Below are positions 18,807 to 30,558 of a stretch of DNA of 64,000 nucleotides, piece by piece. Origin of the DNA: Longimicrobiales bacterium. Its GTDB lineage: Bacteria > Gemmatimonadota > Gemmatimonadetes > Longimicrobiales > Gaopeijiaceae. The position numbers and the translations under genes are program-made. The notes beneath the pieces are model-generated. The model made no database searches. It was not told where the DNA came from and was given only the letters and a program-made list of their open reading frames with translations. The stretch spans positions 186,001 through 250,000 of the forward strand of contig JANQRP010000003.1 of the NCBI GenBank assembly GCA_028284495.1. The letters are read 5' to 3'. Every line of letters begins with the position of its first letter. Within the stretch, counting starts at the first letter, position 1.

Positions 18807-19748
18807 TCACACCTCACCCTGCGTGATTGCGCCGAGAGCCGCCACCTGCTCGGCGTACTGCTCGGCGGTGAGCGGTACGTAGCCCGTCGCCGGGATGAGG
18901 TCGGGGGCGTGGCGGAGGGCGTACCGGAGAAAGGCCGCGACCTCCGGGCGCGCCGCGGCCCGGTGGTTCACGTAGATGAAGAGCGGACGGGACAGCGGGG
19001 CGTACGTTCCGTCCTCGATGGTTTCGTCCGTCGGCTGGACGCAGCCCGCGCCCGAGTCGACCGCGATGCCGACCAGTCGGTCCGCGTGCTCCCTGAAGTA
19101 CGCGAACCCGAAGTAGCCGAGTGCGAACCGGTCACCCAGAACGCCCTGGACCAGGACGTTGTCGTCCTCGGAGGCCTGGTAGTCGGGGCGGCTGGCGCCC
19201 CGCTCACCGTTGACGGTCTCGGTGAAGTAGTCGAAGGTCCCGCTGCTCGGGCCCGGCCCGTACAGCTCGATCTTCTCCGCCGGAAAATCCGCGCGGACGT
19301 CCGCCCACGACGTCACGCTGCTCGCCGGAGCCCAGATGGCGCGCAGCTCCTCGAGCGTGAGGCAGCGCGCCCAGTCGTTCTCGGCGTTGCCCACGATCGA
19401 GAGCCCGTCCCGTGCGATCGGAACGGCGGTGAACTCGACCCCGTTCTCGGTGCACGACCGACGTTCCGCCTCCGTGATGGGTCGCGAGGCGTCCGCGACG
19501 TCGATCTCGCCCGCGCAGAATCGCCGGAACCCGCCTCCCGTGCCGCTGATGCCGACCGTGACGCGGACGCCGCGGTTCTCGAGCTGGAACTCCTCGACGA
19601 CCGCCTCCAGGATGGGGAAAACGGTGCTCGACCCGTCGATCGCGACGGTGCCGGCGAGCCCCGATCCGTCGGGCGCTCCACCCCCGCAGGCCGCCACGCC
19701 GGCGGCGAGGACAAGCGCGCGGATCGCGCGAAAACGGGAGGTCGGCAT
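18807..19748 (-). CDS. pstS: phosphate-binding lipoprotein PstS
   Basis: 313 residues. The lipobox at about residue 21 (LVLAAGVAAC) is followed by a Gly-rich linker. The phosphate-binding loop residues are in IDGSSTVFPILEAV and GISGTGGGFRRFCAGEIDVADASRPI, with a later GPGPSSGTFDYFTE. It is the first gene of pstSCAB-phoU. Upstream, ctgttac on the minus strand (19820-19826) followed by an AT-richer stretch could be one degenerate Pho-box half-site, but I could not find a convincing second half. Confidence 0.93.
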   Translation of the reverse strand: MPTSRFRAIRALVLAAGVAACGGGAPDGSGLAGTVAIDGSSTVFPILEAVVEEFQLENRGVRVTVGISGTGGGFRRFCAGEIDVADASRPITEAERRSCTENGVEFTAVPIARDGLSIVGNAENDWARCLTLEELRAIWAPASSVTSWADVRADFPAEKIELYGPGPSSGTFDYFTETVNGERGASRPDYQASEDDNVLVQGVLGDRFALGYFGFAYFREHADRLVGIAVDSGAGCVQPTDETIEDGTYAPLSRPLFIYVNHRAAARPEVAAFLRYALRHAPDLIPATGYVPLTAEQYAEQVAALGAITQGEV

Positions 19749-19942
19749 GCGTCGGATCCGCTTGGCGGGGAAGGGTTTCGGAGACTAGAGCAGCCCGACG
19801 TCGAAACCGCTACGGAATTGTAACAGACGCGCAACGCACGAGGAGTGTCGCGCCGGGCGGTGCCAGGTCGTACACTGCCGGTTCAGACCCCGCCCGCCTC
19901 GCGCGGGCCCGGTGATCGACCCACGCGCCCCGGAGGTACTCC

Positions 19943-20404
19943 ATGCGCACGGCATCCGGCTTGTTCACTCTCCTCGTCCTGGCCGCCTGCGGCGGCGGCG
20001 ACGCCCCCGCCACCGACGAGTCCGCCCCGCCCGCCGAGGCCGCGCCCGCCGGCCCGGTCACCATGGCGGACTTCGCAGGCACGTGGCAGAACACCACGAT
20101 GCTCGAAGGCACGCCCGATCCCGTCGCGTCGGTTACCGAGGGGTCCGCGGACGGCGCCGACTGGACGATGACGCTCGAAGGGCGCGACCCGATCGCGCTG
20201 ACGGCGTCGATGTCGGGTGACAGCCTGGTGCTCGTGACGGAGCCCTACGAGAGCATCCTCCGCGACGGCGTCACGGTGACCGTCCGCACCGCCGGCGTTC
20301 TCGTCGACGGACGCATGGTCGGGACCCTGGTGGCCACCTATCAGACGCCGGACGGCGAAGAGATCGTGCGCGGCACCATCGAGGGCGTCCGCGGGGGCAT
20401 GTAG
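19943..20404 (+). CDS. small lipoprotein of unknown function
   Basis: 153 residues, starting at an ATG after a clear ribosome-binding site (ggaggt). The lipobox is LVLAAC with Cys at residue 16, followed by a Pro/Ala/Glu linker (about 20-38). The mature domain (about 40-150) is a compact beta-rich fold beginning FAGTWQNTTMLEG, like the start of a lipocalin-type or DUF barrel, and ending TIEGVRGGM. No family could be assigned. It is divergent from pstS. Confidence 0.65.
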   Translation: MRTASGLFTLLVLAACGGGDAPATDESAPPAEAAPAGPVTMADFAGTWQNTTMLEGTPDPVASVTEGSADGADWTMTLEGRDPIALTASMSGDSLVLVTEPYESILRDGVTVTVRTAGVLVDGRMVGTLVATYQTPDGEEIVRGTIEGVRGGM

Positions 20405-20454
20405 CGCAGTTTCTGCGATCCTGCGAAGATGGGGTCCGACTCGGCCCGGGGGGG

Positions 20455-21246
20455 ATGCCCGGGCCCGACCAGCGACATGGCGGGATCCAGTTCGTGACGG
20501 CCGACAACCAGCGCATCTACGATCGGGACGGTCACGGCGCGCGTACCCTGGACGTGCTCGAGTCCGCCGTCCGATACAACGCCTGGGTCGCCGCCCGCGT
20601 CCGGCCCTGGCTCGGGAACCGGAACCTCGAGATCGGTGCCGGCATGGGCACGATCACCGCTTCGATTCTCGCGTCCATGCCCGGCGCCGCCTCCGAGGGT
20701 GAGGCCGCGTTCGAACTCGTCGAGCCGGTCGAGGGACTCCGGCAGGAGTTGGCGGAACGCTTCGCATCGACGCCCGCCGTGACGATCGGAGCCCGCGACT
20801 TCTTCGCCGCGACCGCCGAGTACGACTGCATCTACTCCACCAACGTGCTCGAGCACGTGCCCGATTACCTGCCGTTCGTCGAGCACGCGGCGGGACTGCT
20901 CGTGCCGGGGGGCCACTTCGTCGCGCTCGTTCCGGCCCACCCCTGGCTCATGTCCGACTTCGACCGCGCAATCGGGCACTATCGGAGATTCGGCCGGGCG
21001 GAGGCTGCCGCCGTGCGGGCGTTGATCACCGAGCGCTCGCTGCCGCTCGAGGTCGTGCGGTGGCGCTACTTCAACCCCGTCGGAGCGCTCGGCTGGCTGC
21101 TCAAGATGCGCCTGCTGGGACAGGACGAGGTGCGCCTGCGAGACGTACGACTGAACGAACGGCTGATGCCGATCCATCGCCTGATCGATCGGATCGACCT
21201 CGGCTTCGGACAGAGTCTCTGCTTCGTGATCCGCAGGACCGACTGA
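20455..21246 (+). CDS. class I SAM-dependent methyltransferase
   Basis: 263 residues. The Rossmann-type SAM-binding motif I is LEIGAGMGTIT (about residues 58-68). An acidic residue near ELVEPVEG marks motif II, and YDCIYSTNVLEHVPDYLPFVEHA with VPGGHFVALVPAHPWL is the methyltransf_11/12 pattern. The C-terminal part (GHYRRFGRAEAAAV, then RYFNPVGALGWLL) resembles methyltransferases associated with polyprenyl-sugar or glycan synthesis. The substrate is unknown. Confidence 0.82.
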   Translation: MPGPDQRHGGIQFVTADNQRIYDRDGHGARTLDVLESAVRYNAWVAARVRPWLGNRNLEIGAGMGTITASILASMPGAASEGEAAFELVEPVEGLRQELAERFASTPAVTIGARDFFAATAEYDCIYSTNVLEHVPDYLPFVEHAAGLLVPGGHFVALVPAHPWLMSDFDRAIGHYRRFGRAEAAAVRALITERSLPLEVVRWRYFNPVGALGWLLKMRLLGQDEVRLRDVRLNERLMPIHRLIDRIDLGFGQSLCFVIRRTD

Positions 21247-21280
21247 CGCGCCGGTATCGCCGCGCCGTCGGTGCACGTCG

Positions 21281-21288
21281 TATCTTTG
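21281..21288 (+). promoter_or_regulatory. candidate promoter element TATCTTTG
   Basis: Matches the TAnnTTTG word known as the -7 element in Bacteroidota and lies 65 bases before the ATG of the receiver/HD-GYP gene. It is one of five related words upstream of genes in this window. Confidence 0.35.
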
Positions 21289-21352
21289 CACGGGCGGGCC
21301 GCCCGACGCGTACCGACTCCCGACGCCTCGGCGCGGAGCAACTGGAGGCTCG

Positions 21353-22849
21353 ATGGCGAGAATCTTCGTGGTGGACGACGAGCCGACCATCCGTTCGGTC
21401 ATCGCACGCATCCTTGCCATGGACCACCACCATGTCGAGGAGTTTCCGGACGGGACCGAGGCGCTCGCGGCCGTCGAGGAGAACCCGCCAGACGCGATCA
21501 TCACCGACATCTTCATGCCGGGGATGACGGGCGTCGAACTGCTGATCCAGCTCGACCGCGCCGCGCCGAGCGTGCCGGTCATCGCCATCTCCGGGGGTGG
21601 CGACGGGTCGGGCCCCTCGGTCCTCGACGAGGCGATCCACCTCGGGGCCGCCGCGACCGTGGGCAAGCCGTTCCGCGCGGAGGAGGTCCGCCGCACGGTC
21701 GAGCGGGTCCTGGCGTCGAGCGCGGCGAGCCGGGTGGCCGCCGGGACGGACGGCTCGTCGGGTCCGTCGTTCGCGGCGCTCGAGGCCGAGGTCTTCAGGG
21801 GCCGGATCGTCCTCGGTCACGGCGACGAGTCCGCCCGCGACGCCTTCGCGGAGATGCTCGAGGGCCGCGGGTTCGGGAGCATCTCCGCCGCCGCCTCGCC
21901 GAGCGCGCTGGTCGAAGCCGTCGGCGTTTTGGACCCCGACCTGGTGATCGTGGGTTTCGACACGTCCGACTCCGACGCGGACTCGCTGCTCCGACGCCTG
22001 CTCGAAGCGGCCCCGGGCCGGCACCCCCCGCCCGTTCTGGTGCTCACCCGCGACGGAGACCCCGAGGTGAAGCAGCGCGTGCTGGGCGCAGGCGCGGCCG
22101 ACGTGCTCGTCGAGCCGGTGGCCCGCGGCGAGGCGATGGCGCGGGTGCGGAACCTGGTCGCGACCCGACTGCTCCAGCGCCGTCTCACCACCCAGGCAGA
22201 GGATCTGGAACTGCGGGTCGGTCAGCGCGCTCGCGACGTCGAGCTCGCGCACTGGGAAGTGGTCGATCGGCTAGCGACGGTGGCGGAGTACCGGGACGAC
22301 CTCACGGGCGCTCACCAGCGCCGGGTGGGGGAGATGGCGGCCCTGATCGCCCGGCGGCTCGGCATGGACGAGCTGTTCGTCCGTCGGCTGAGGATGGCCG
22401 CGCCGCTCCACGACATCGGCAAGGTGGCGATCCCGGATGCCATCCTCCGGAAGCCCGCGCCGCTCGACCACGAGGAGTGGAAGGTGATGCGTACGCACAC
22501 GACGATCGGCGCCCGCATGCTGGCGGGTGGCGACTTCCCGCTGCTGCGCACCGCGGAACGCATCGCGCTCACTCATCACGAGCGGTGGGACGGGGTCGGA
22601 TACCCGGAAGGCCTGAGGGGAGCGGAGATCCCGATCGAGGGTCGGATCACCGCCGTCGCGGACGTCATCGACTGCATGACCCACCCGCGGCCCTACCGGG
22701 ACGCGCTGCCGGCCAGCGAGGCGATCGCCGAGGTCGAGCGCTGTCGAGGGACCCAGTTCGACCCGGACATCGTGCCCGTCGTGCTGGAGGCGTGGGAGGA
22801 GGGAGAGCTCCGCCGCGTCCTCGACATCGGCGACGACGAGAGCGACTGA
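21353..22849 (+). CDS. response regulator with degenerate second receiver and HD-GYP output domain
   Basis: 498 residues. Receiver 1 (about 1-120) is complete: acidic pair in VVDDEP, phospho-acceptor Asp in AIITDIFMPGM, and the Lys in VGKPF. Receiver 2 (about 145-270) is degenerate: the acceptor position reads VIVGFD and the Lys is replaced (VEPV). The HD-GYP domain (about 305-490) has AAPLHDIGKVAIPD and HHERWDGVGYPEGL, the signature of cyclic-di-GMP phosphodiesterases. It probably lowers c-di-GMP in response to an unidentified kinase. A single gene, with no kinase adjacent. Confidence 0.9.
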   Translation: MARIFVVDDEPTIRSVIARILAMDHHHVEEFPDGTEALAAVEENPPDAIITDIFMPGMTGVELLIQLDRAAPSVPVIAISGGGDGSGPSVLDEAIHLGAAATVGKPFRAEEVRRTVERVLASSAASRVAAGTDGSSGPSFAALEAEVFRGRIVLGHGDESARDAFAEMLEGRGFGSISAAASPSALVEAVGVLDPDLVIVGFDTSDSDADSLLRRLLEAAPGRHPPPVLVLTRDGDPEVKQRVLGAGAADVLVEPVARGEAMARVRNLVATRLLQRRLTTQAEDLELRVGQRARDVELAHWEVVDRLATVAEYRDDLTGAHQRRVGEMAALIARRLGMDELFVRRLRMAAPLHDIGKVAIPDAILRKPAPLDHEEWKVMRTHTTIGARMLAGGDFPLLRTAERIALTHHERWDGVGYPEGLRGAEIPIEGRITAVADVIDCMTHPRPYRDALPASEAIAEVERCRGTQFDPDIVPVVLEAWEEGELRRVLDIGDDESD

Positions 22850-22879
22850 GTTCGGCGTTGCCGACGGGCGACGCTGCCG

Positions 22880-23766
22880 TCACGCGCCGAGACCCGCCCG
22901 CCGGAGGATCGAACGTAGCCGTCGCGGACCGCCCGTGAGCCCGACGTTGCTGACGTAGACGGCGGAAGCCCCGGCGTCGCGCGCGGCCCGGATCGCCCGG
23001 GCCGTGAAGGTCTCCGGGGCCACGCCGGACTCGTACTCGCGCGTGATGCGCTCGGCCGGAACGGGAAAGAAGCGGCCGAGCATCTCGAGTCGCCGGGGGT
23101 CCGCGTTGTGGAAGTGGAAGACCCCCGCGACCAGGGGCAGATCGAGCCCGTCCCGCTCGATGCGCGTCGCGAGCGCCTCGAGACTCCCGAGGGATGCGTC
23201 GGTCACGATCTGGGTCAGCGACAGGTCGGCGTGGAAGTCGGACGCGAGAAAGCGGAACTGCTCGTCGGCGTCGCGGTGCGGGTTCGCCCACCCGGCCAGC
23301 GTCAGCCCCGGCGCCGCCCGACGCAGCCGCTCCCGGAGCAGGTAGGCGTGCGGCACGCACCGGGGTGGACCGCCCGGATCACCTCCCACCACCGTCAGCG
23401 TTCCGATGCCGGCCGCGACCGTCCGCTGCGCGTACACGAGGCAGTAGTCGAGCGAGTGCTTGCAGGTGAGAATCGGGACGACGCGGTCGCGCGGCACGTC
23501 GCCCGGAAGGTTCGCGAGGGAGTGGCCCAGGTTCTCCTCCTCCGCCTCACCCACCGCGTCGTCGGTGAGCAGGATCCAGTGGCCGTCCCGCACGAAACGG
23601 CCGATCGCGTCGTGCAGGTCGATCCACGCGTCGATGCGCTCGTCTCGCCCGAGGCCGGCCAGGGGCGGTCGAAGTTCGACCAGCACCGGGAAGCGGGAGG
23701 GGTCACGGACCGCGCCCGTCAGGGACCGTTCCCCGTTTCCGGCGGGAGACATGCCGGGCGCGCGGT

Positions 23767-23770
<4 letters not shown>
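22880..23770 (-). CDS. MetF-like methylenetetrahydrofolate reductase-family protein
   Basis: 296 residues with a TIM-barrel layout like 5,10-methylenetetrahydrofolate reductase. Segments include FPVLVELRPPLAG, GTLTVVGGDPGG and HADLSLTQIVTDASLGSLE, where active reductases have an ADF-x-TQ-type motif. It is third in an operon behind metH and the fusion gene (ATGA overlap), which supports a folate one-carbon role. Divergence at the flavin/folate motif makes its exact reaction uncertain. It could be a non-catalytic or altered-substrate paralogue of the reductase domain in the gene upstream. Confidence 0.6.
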
Positions 23771-25667
<1,897 letters not shown>

Positions 25668-25671
<4 letters not shown>

Positions 25672-28600
25672 GACGGCACCCGTGCCGGCGGCGAGTACCC
25701 GAGGTTCGGCGCCAGCCAGCGCTCGGCCTCCTCCTTCGACATCCCGGCCCGGCGCGCCCAGTCCTCCACCTGGTCCTCCGCCACGCGTCCGACGCCGAAG
25801 TAACGCGCCTCGGGATGGGCGAAGTACCAGCCCGCGACGGCGGCCGTCGGCAGGATCGCGCACGACTCGGTCAGCGACATCCCCCGCGCCGGCGCGTCGA
25901 GCAGACGGAAGATGGTCCGCTTCGCGACGTGGTCCGGGCAGGCCGGGTAGCCCGGTGCGGGCCGGATGCCCCGGTACGCCTCGCGGATGAGGTCGGCGTT
26001 GTCGAGCGACTCGTCGGGCGCGTATCCCCACGCGTCCACACGCACGCGCTCGTGGAGCCACTCCGCCGTCGCTTCCGCGAGCCGGTCGGCGAGGGCCCGC
26101 GCGAGGATGGCGTTGTAGTCGTCGTGCGCCGCCTCGAAGCGTTCGACCTCCGTGTCGAGCCCGATGCCCGCGGTCACCGCGAAGGCACCCATCCAGTCGC
26201 GAGGCGCGCCGGACGCGTCCGGCGTCGCGACCCAGTCCGCGAGGCAGTGGGCGGGCCGGTCGTCCTTGGCGAACTGCTGACGCAGGAAGGGGACGCGCTC
26301 CGGTCCGTCCGACCAGAGCATCACGTCGTCGCCGTCCCGGGCCGCGGGCCAGATGCCCCACGCCGCGCGGGCCTCGATCGTTCCATCGGCCACCCAGCGG
26401 TCGAGCATCGCGAGTGCGTCGGCGTGGAGCTTCCGCGCCTCACGGCCCACGACGTCGTCGTCGAGGATCGCCGGGAACGAGCCCGTCAGCTCCCACGCGC
26501 GGAAGAAGGGCGTCCAGTCGATGTAGTCGCGGAGCCGCTCGAGGGGGATGGCGTCCCGGGCGTGCACACCCGGGCGGGCGGGCTCCGGGGAGGGCGTGTC
26601 GACCGGCACGCCTCGCGCCCGGGCCGTCTCGATCGGCTCGAGTTCACGGCGCGCGGAGCGCTCGGCCCACCGGTCGCGGAGTCCGGCGTGCGTCTCGTCC
26701 ACCGCCGTCCGCCACGCGACCCGGTTGTCGAGGTCGAGTGCCTGGCCGAGCACCCCGACCGCGCGCGAGGCATCCGTCACGTGGACCGTGGGGGCGCGAG
26801 AGTAGGCCGGCGCGATCTTCATCGCGGTGTGGGTGGGCGAGGTGGTCGCGCCGCCGATCAGGAGCGGAAGGTCGAAGTCGGTGCGTTCGAGTTCCGCGGC
26901 CACGTGCACCATCTCGTCCAGCGACGGCGTGATGAGCCCGGAGAGCCCGATCACGTCGACGCTTTCCTCGCGCGCCCGCTCGAGAATGCGCTCGGCGGGC
27001 ACCATCACGCCCAGGTCCACGACTCTGTAGCCGTTACACTGGAGCACGACGCCCACGATGTTCTTCCCGATGTCGTGGACGTCACCCTTCACGGTGGCGA
27101 GCAGGATCGAGCCGGCGTCCCGCCGATCGTCGCCCCCCTCCGCCTCGATGAAGGGGACGAGGTGCGCGACGGCCTTCTTCATGACGCGGGCGCTCTTCAC
27201 GACCTGCGGGAGGAACATCCGACCTTCGCCGAAGAGGTCGCCCACGACGTTCATGCCGTCCATGAGCGACCCCTCGATGACGTCGAGTGCACGGTCGCTG
27301 GCGAGTCGGGCCTCCTCCACGTCCTCGACGATCCAGCCATCGATGCCCGCCACGAGGGCGTGGGAGATACGCTCGCCGACGTCGGCCTCGCGCCAGGCCA
27401 GGTCCTCCGCAGGGCCGGACTCGGCACCCGCGTAGCGCCCGGCCAGCTCGGTGAGGCGCTCGGTGGCATCGTCGCGGCGGACCCAGAGCACGTCTTCGAC
27501 CGCTTCGAGCAGTTCGTCCGGGATCTCGTCGAAGACCGGGAGCGCGCCCGCGTTGACGATGGCGAGGTCGAGTCCCGCCTTCACGGCGCGGTACAGGAAG
27601 GCGGCGTGCATCGCCTCGCGCACGACGGGGGACCCGCGGAAGGAGAAGGAGAGGTTGCTGATGCCGCCACTCACCCGGACGCCGGGGCAGCTCGCCTCGA
27701 TGCGCCGGGTCGCCTCGATGAAGTCGAGGGCGTAGCGGTCGTGTTCGGCGATGCCGGTGGCGACGGCGAACACGTTGGGGTCGATGACGATGTCCTCCGG
27801 CGGGAAGCCCACGTCGTCGACCAGGATCTCGTATGCGCGCTCGGCGATCGCGACCCGTCGCTCCACCGTGTCGGCCTGCCCCTCCTCGTCGAAGCACATC
27901 ACGACTACCGCGGCGCCGTAGCGTCGCACGTCCCGGGCCCGCTCGCGGAAGGCGGCCTCACCGTCCTTGAGCGAGATCGAGTTCACGACGCCCTTGCCCT
28001 GCACGCAGCGGAGGCCGGCCCGAAGCACCTCCCACTTCGACGAGTCGACCATGACGGGGATCCGCGCGATCTCCGGCTCCGCAGCGAGGAGGTTCAGGAA
28101 GCGCACCATGGCGCCTTCCGAGTCGAGCAGGCCCTCGTCCATGTTCACGTCGAGGATCTGCGCCCCACCCTGGACCTGATCGAGCGCCACTGAGAGCGCC
28201 TCGTCGTAGGCACCCTCGTCGATCAGGCGGCGGAAGCGCCGGGAGCCCGTGACGTTCGTCCGCTCGCCGACGTTCACCAGGAGCGAGCTGTCGTCGATGA
28301 CGAGCGGCTCCAGACCCGACAGGCGCGTGGCGGCCTTTCCCCGCTCCGCGGGCGATGGAATGGCGCGGGGCGCCACGTCCCGGATCGCCTCCCCGATCGC
28401 CGCGATGTGCTCCGGCGTGGTCCCGCAGCATCCGCCCAGCACGTTGACGAATCCCGCCTCCGCCCACTCGCGCGCGGCCGTCGCCATCGCCTCCGGGGTC
28501 TCGTCGTAGCCCCCCATCGCATTGGGCAGCCCCGCGTTCGGATGGGCCGTCACGAGACATCCCGCCGCATTCGAGAGCGCCTCGACGTGCGGTCGAAGCT

Positions 28601-29480
28601 GGTCCGGCCCGAGCGCGCAGTTGAACCCGACACCGAGGAGCCCCACGTGCGGATCCAGGTCGGGACGCTCCCCCCGCCAGGGAACCCGGCCACCCTCGAA
28701 CGCCGCGGCCACGCCGTGCGCCACCGAGTGCCAGAAGGCCTCGGCGGTCTGGCCGGTCAGCGTCCGCCCCGACAGGTCCGTGATCGTGCCGGACACCATG
28801 ACCGGCGTTCGCCCCGCAACCGTGCCCGGTCCGCGCGCCTCCAGCGCCTCCGAGATCGCGTACAGCGCGGCCTTCGCGTTGAGCGTGTCGAATGCGGTCT
28901 CGACCATCAGGAAGTCGACCCCACCGTCGAGCAGGCCTTCCGACTGCTCCCGGTAGATCTCGACGAGCCGGTCGAAGGTCACGCCGCGGAAGCCCGGATC
29001 GTTCACGTCGGGCGAGATCGAGGCGGTCCGGTTCGTGGGGCCGAGGACGCCGACCACCCCGCGAGGCCGATCGGGCGTCCGGGCCGTCCAGGTCTCGGCC
29101 GCTTCCCGGGCGAGCGTGGCGGCCGCGACGTTCACCTCGTATGCGAGCTCCTCGAGGGCGTAGTCCGCGAGCGAGATCCGCTGCGCGTTGAAGGTGTTCG
29201 TCTCGAGAAGGTCCGCGCCCGCGGCGAGGTAGCGCTCGTGGATCTCGCGGACCAGATCGGGGCGGGACAGCGAGAGCAGGTCGTTGGCGCCCGCGAGCGA
29301 CTCCGGGTGGTTCGCGAACCGGTCGGCGCGGTAGCCCGCCTCGTCGAGGCCGTATCCCTGGATGACGGTGCCCATGGCGCCGTCGAGGAGCAGGATGCGT
29401 TCGCGGGAAGCGCGCAGCAGGGCGCGTCGGCGCTCGTCGATCGAGCCGCCGGGTCGATCCTCCACCAGTCCTTCACCCAC
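25668..29480 (-). CDS. metH: cobalamin-dependent methionine synthase
   Basis: 1270 residues, full-length four-module MetH. Module 1 binds homocysteine and zinc ([32 protein letters not shown]; about 1-350). Module 2 binds methyl-THF ([14 protein letters not shown]; about 375-650). Module 3 is the B12 cap and Rossmann domain with [16 protein letters not shown] (DxHxxG cobalt-ligand His). Module 4 is the AdoMet reactivation domain ([25 protein letters not shown]; about 930-1260). It starts at a GTG behind a gggggac ribosome-binding site and leads the one-carbon operon. Confidence 0.96.
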
Positions 29481-29493
29481 GGGTCCCCCAGGG

Positions 29494-29519
29494 AAAACCC
29501 GGCAGAGACGCGTGCCGGG
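29494..29519 (-). promoter_or_regulatory. terminator-like hairpin in the metH leader
   Basis: Read on the minus strand: a 7-bp perfect stem (cccggca / tgccggg, 29519-29513 with 29504-29498), an eight-base loop, then tttt. It ends about 14 bases before the metH GTG, inside the 5' untranslated region. It could attenuate metH or hide its ribosome-binding site. I could not match the leader to a SAM or cobalamin riboswitch consensus. Confidence 0.4.
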
Positions 29520-29606
29520 AATAGCTTTTTAGCAGGTTCGTCCGACGGGCTCGCCATCGGAACGGGCCGCAATACGCCGCAAATCGCCCCGTCTCGTTCG
29601 TGCCGA

Positions 29607-29614
29607 ACAAGATA
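29607..29614 (-). promoter_or_regulatory. candidate promoter element TATCTTGT for metH
   Basis: On the minus strand the word TATCTTGT lies about 127 bases upstream of the metH start, before the leader hairpin. It is related to the candidate promoter words at 10769, 21281, 29662 and 40019. Confidence 0.3.
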
Positions 29615-29661
29615 CCGTCGGAGCGTCGATGGGGTCCACCCCGGGGAGCCGGCGACGCCGC

Positions 29662-29669
29662 TATCTTCC
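29662..29669 (+). promoter_or_regulatory. candidate promoter element TATCTTCC for dapF
   Basis: The word TATCTTCC ends five bases before the dapF ATG. If it is a -10/-7 element, the dapF transcript would be leaderless or nearly so, which fits the lack of a ribosome-binding site at that position. Confidence 0.35.
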
Positions 29670-29673
29670 TCGC

Positions 29674-30549
29674 ATGGACTACGGCCCACGCCCTCGCGTC
29701 GCGCTCGAGTGGTACCGCGCGCACGGACTCGGCAACGACTACCTCGTCGCGCGAGGCGGATCCGCCCTCGACCCGTCGGAGCCCTCGTGGGATGCGGGAG
29801 TCGCGCAGGTCGAGCGTGTCTGTCATCGGAATCTCGGCGTGGGCGCGGACGGAATCATGGTCGTGGCGGGGCGCACCGAGCCCTTCGACCTCCGTGCGTT
29901 CAACCCCGACGGGTCGGAGTTCGAGCGGAGCGGAAACGGGCTCCGCATCGTGGCCAGCTGGCTCCACGGCGCGGGATGGGTGGGGTCCGACCCGTTCCGC
30001 GTCCGGATCGCGGGCGACCTCGTATCGATGCGGGTGCATGGGCACGACCCGGCGTCGAGTACGTGGGACGTGTCGGTCGAGATGGGCCGCGCCGCGGTAG
30101 GCGCCGAAGCGGTGGACCTCGACCGCGACCGACTCCCCGGCGACCTCGCGGCCCTCGACGCGATTCCGGTCTCGGTCGGCAACCCGCACGTCGTGGTGTG
30201 GGACGCCGACGCCGACATCGACCGGGTCGGCCCGGCGCTCGCGGGCTCCGAGGCGTTCGGCGAGGGCACCAACGTGCAGGTCGCGCGCGTCGTGGGGCCC
30301 GGCGCCATCGAGATCGACATCTGGGAGCGCGGCGTCGGCCGCACCACCGCCTCGGGATCCAGCTCGTGCGCCGCCGCCGTGGCGGCCGTCCACACGGGGC
30401 GTCTGCCCCCCGGCGATGTCGACGTCCGGATGGCGGGCGGGCGCCTCCGGGTTTCGGTCGGCGCCGACCTCGACGTGCTGCTCCGCGGGCCGGTGCAGGC
30501 GATCGCGAAGGGTCGCCTCGACGACGGATTCGCCGCCGAGCTGGGTTGA
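29674..30549 (+). CDS. dapF: DapF-family protein with Ser in place of both catalytic Cys
   Basis: 291 residues with the diaminopimelate epimerase double fold. Landmarks are YRAHGLGNDYLV, GADGIMVV, FNPDGSEFERSGNG (about residues 71-84), VSVGNPHVVVWD and IWERGVGRTTASGSSSCAA. In studied DapF enzymes the two acid/base residues are cysteines in ECGNG and TxACGTG. Here both read Ser (RSGNG and TTASGS), checked at the codon level (agc, tcg). The fold and substrate-binding loops remain. Either this is a serine-type variant of the lineage or an epimerase with altered chemistry. No other dap gene is nearby. Confidence 0.75.
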   Translation: MDYGPRPRVALEWYRAHGLGNDYLVARGGSALDPSEPSWDAGVAQVERVCHRNLGVGADGIMVVAGRTEPFDLRAFNPDGSEFERSGNGLRIVASWLHGAGWVGSDPFRVRIAGDLVSMRVHGHDPASSTWDVSVEMGRAAVGAEAVDLDRDRLPGDLAALDAIPVSVGNPHVVVWDADADIDRVGPALAGSEAFGEGTNVQVARVVGPGAIEIDIWERGVGRTTASGSSSCAAAVAAVHTGRLPPGDVDVRMAGGRLRVSVGADLDVLLRGPVQAIAKGRLDDGFAAELG

Positions 30550-30558
30550 CCCGATCCG

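Noticed and set aside
19816..19835. PhoB box upstream of pstS
   Set aside because: Only one degenerate half-site (ctgttac) is visible, without a second copy at the 11-base period.
29481..29640. SAM or cobalamin riboswitch upstream of metH
   Set aside because: None of the conserved core words of these classes could be found; only a simple hairpin is supported.
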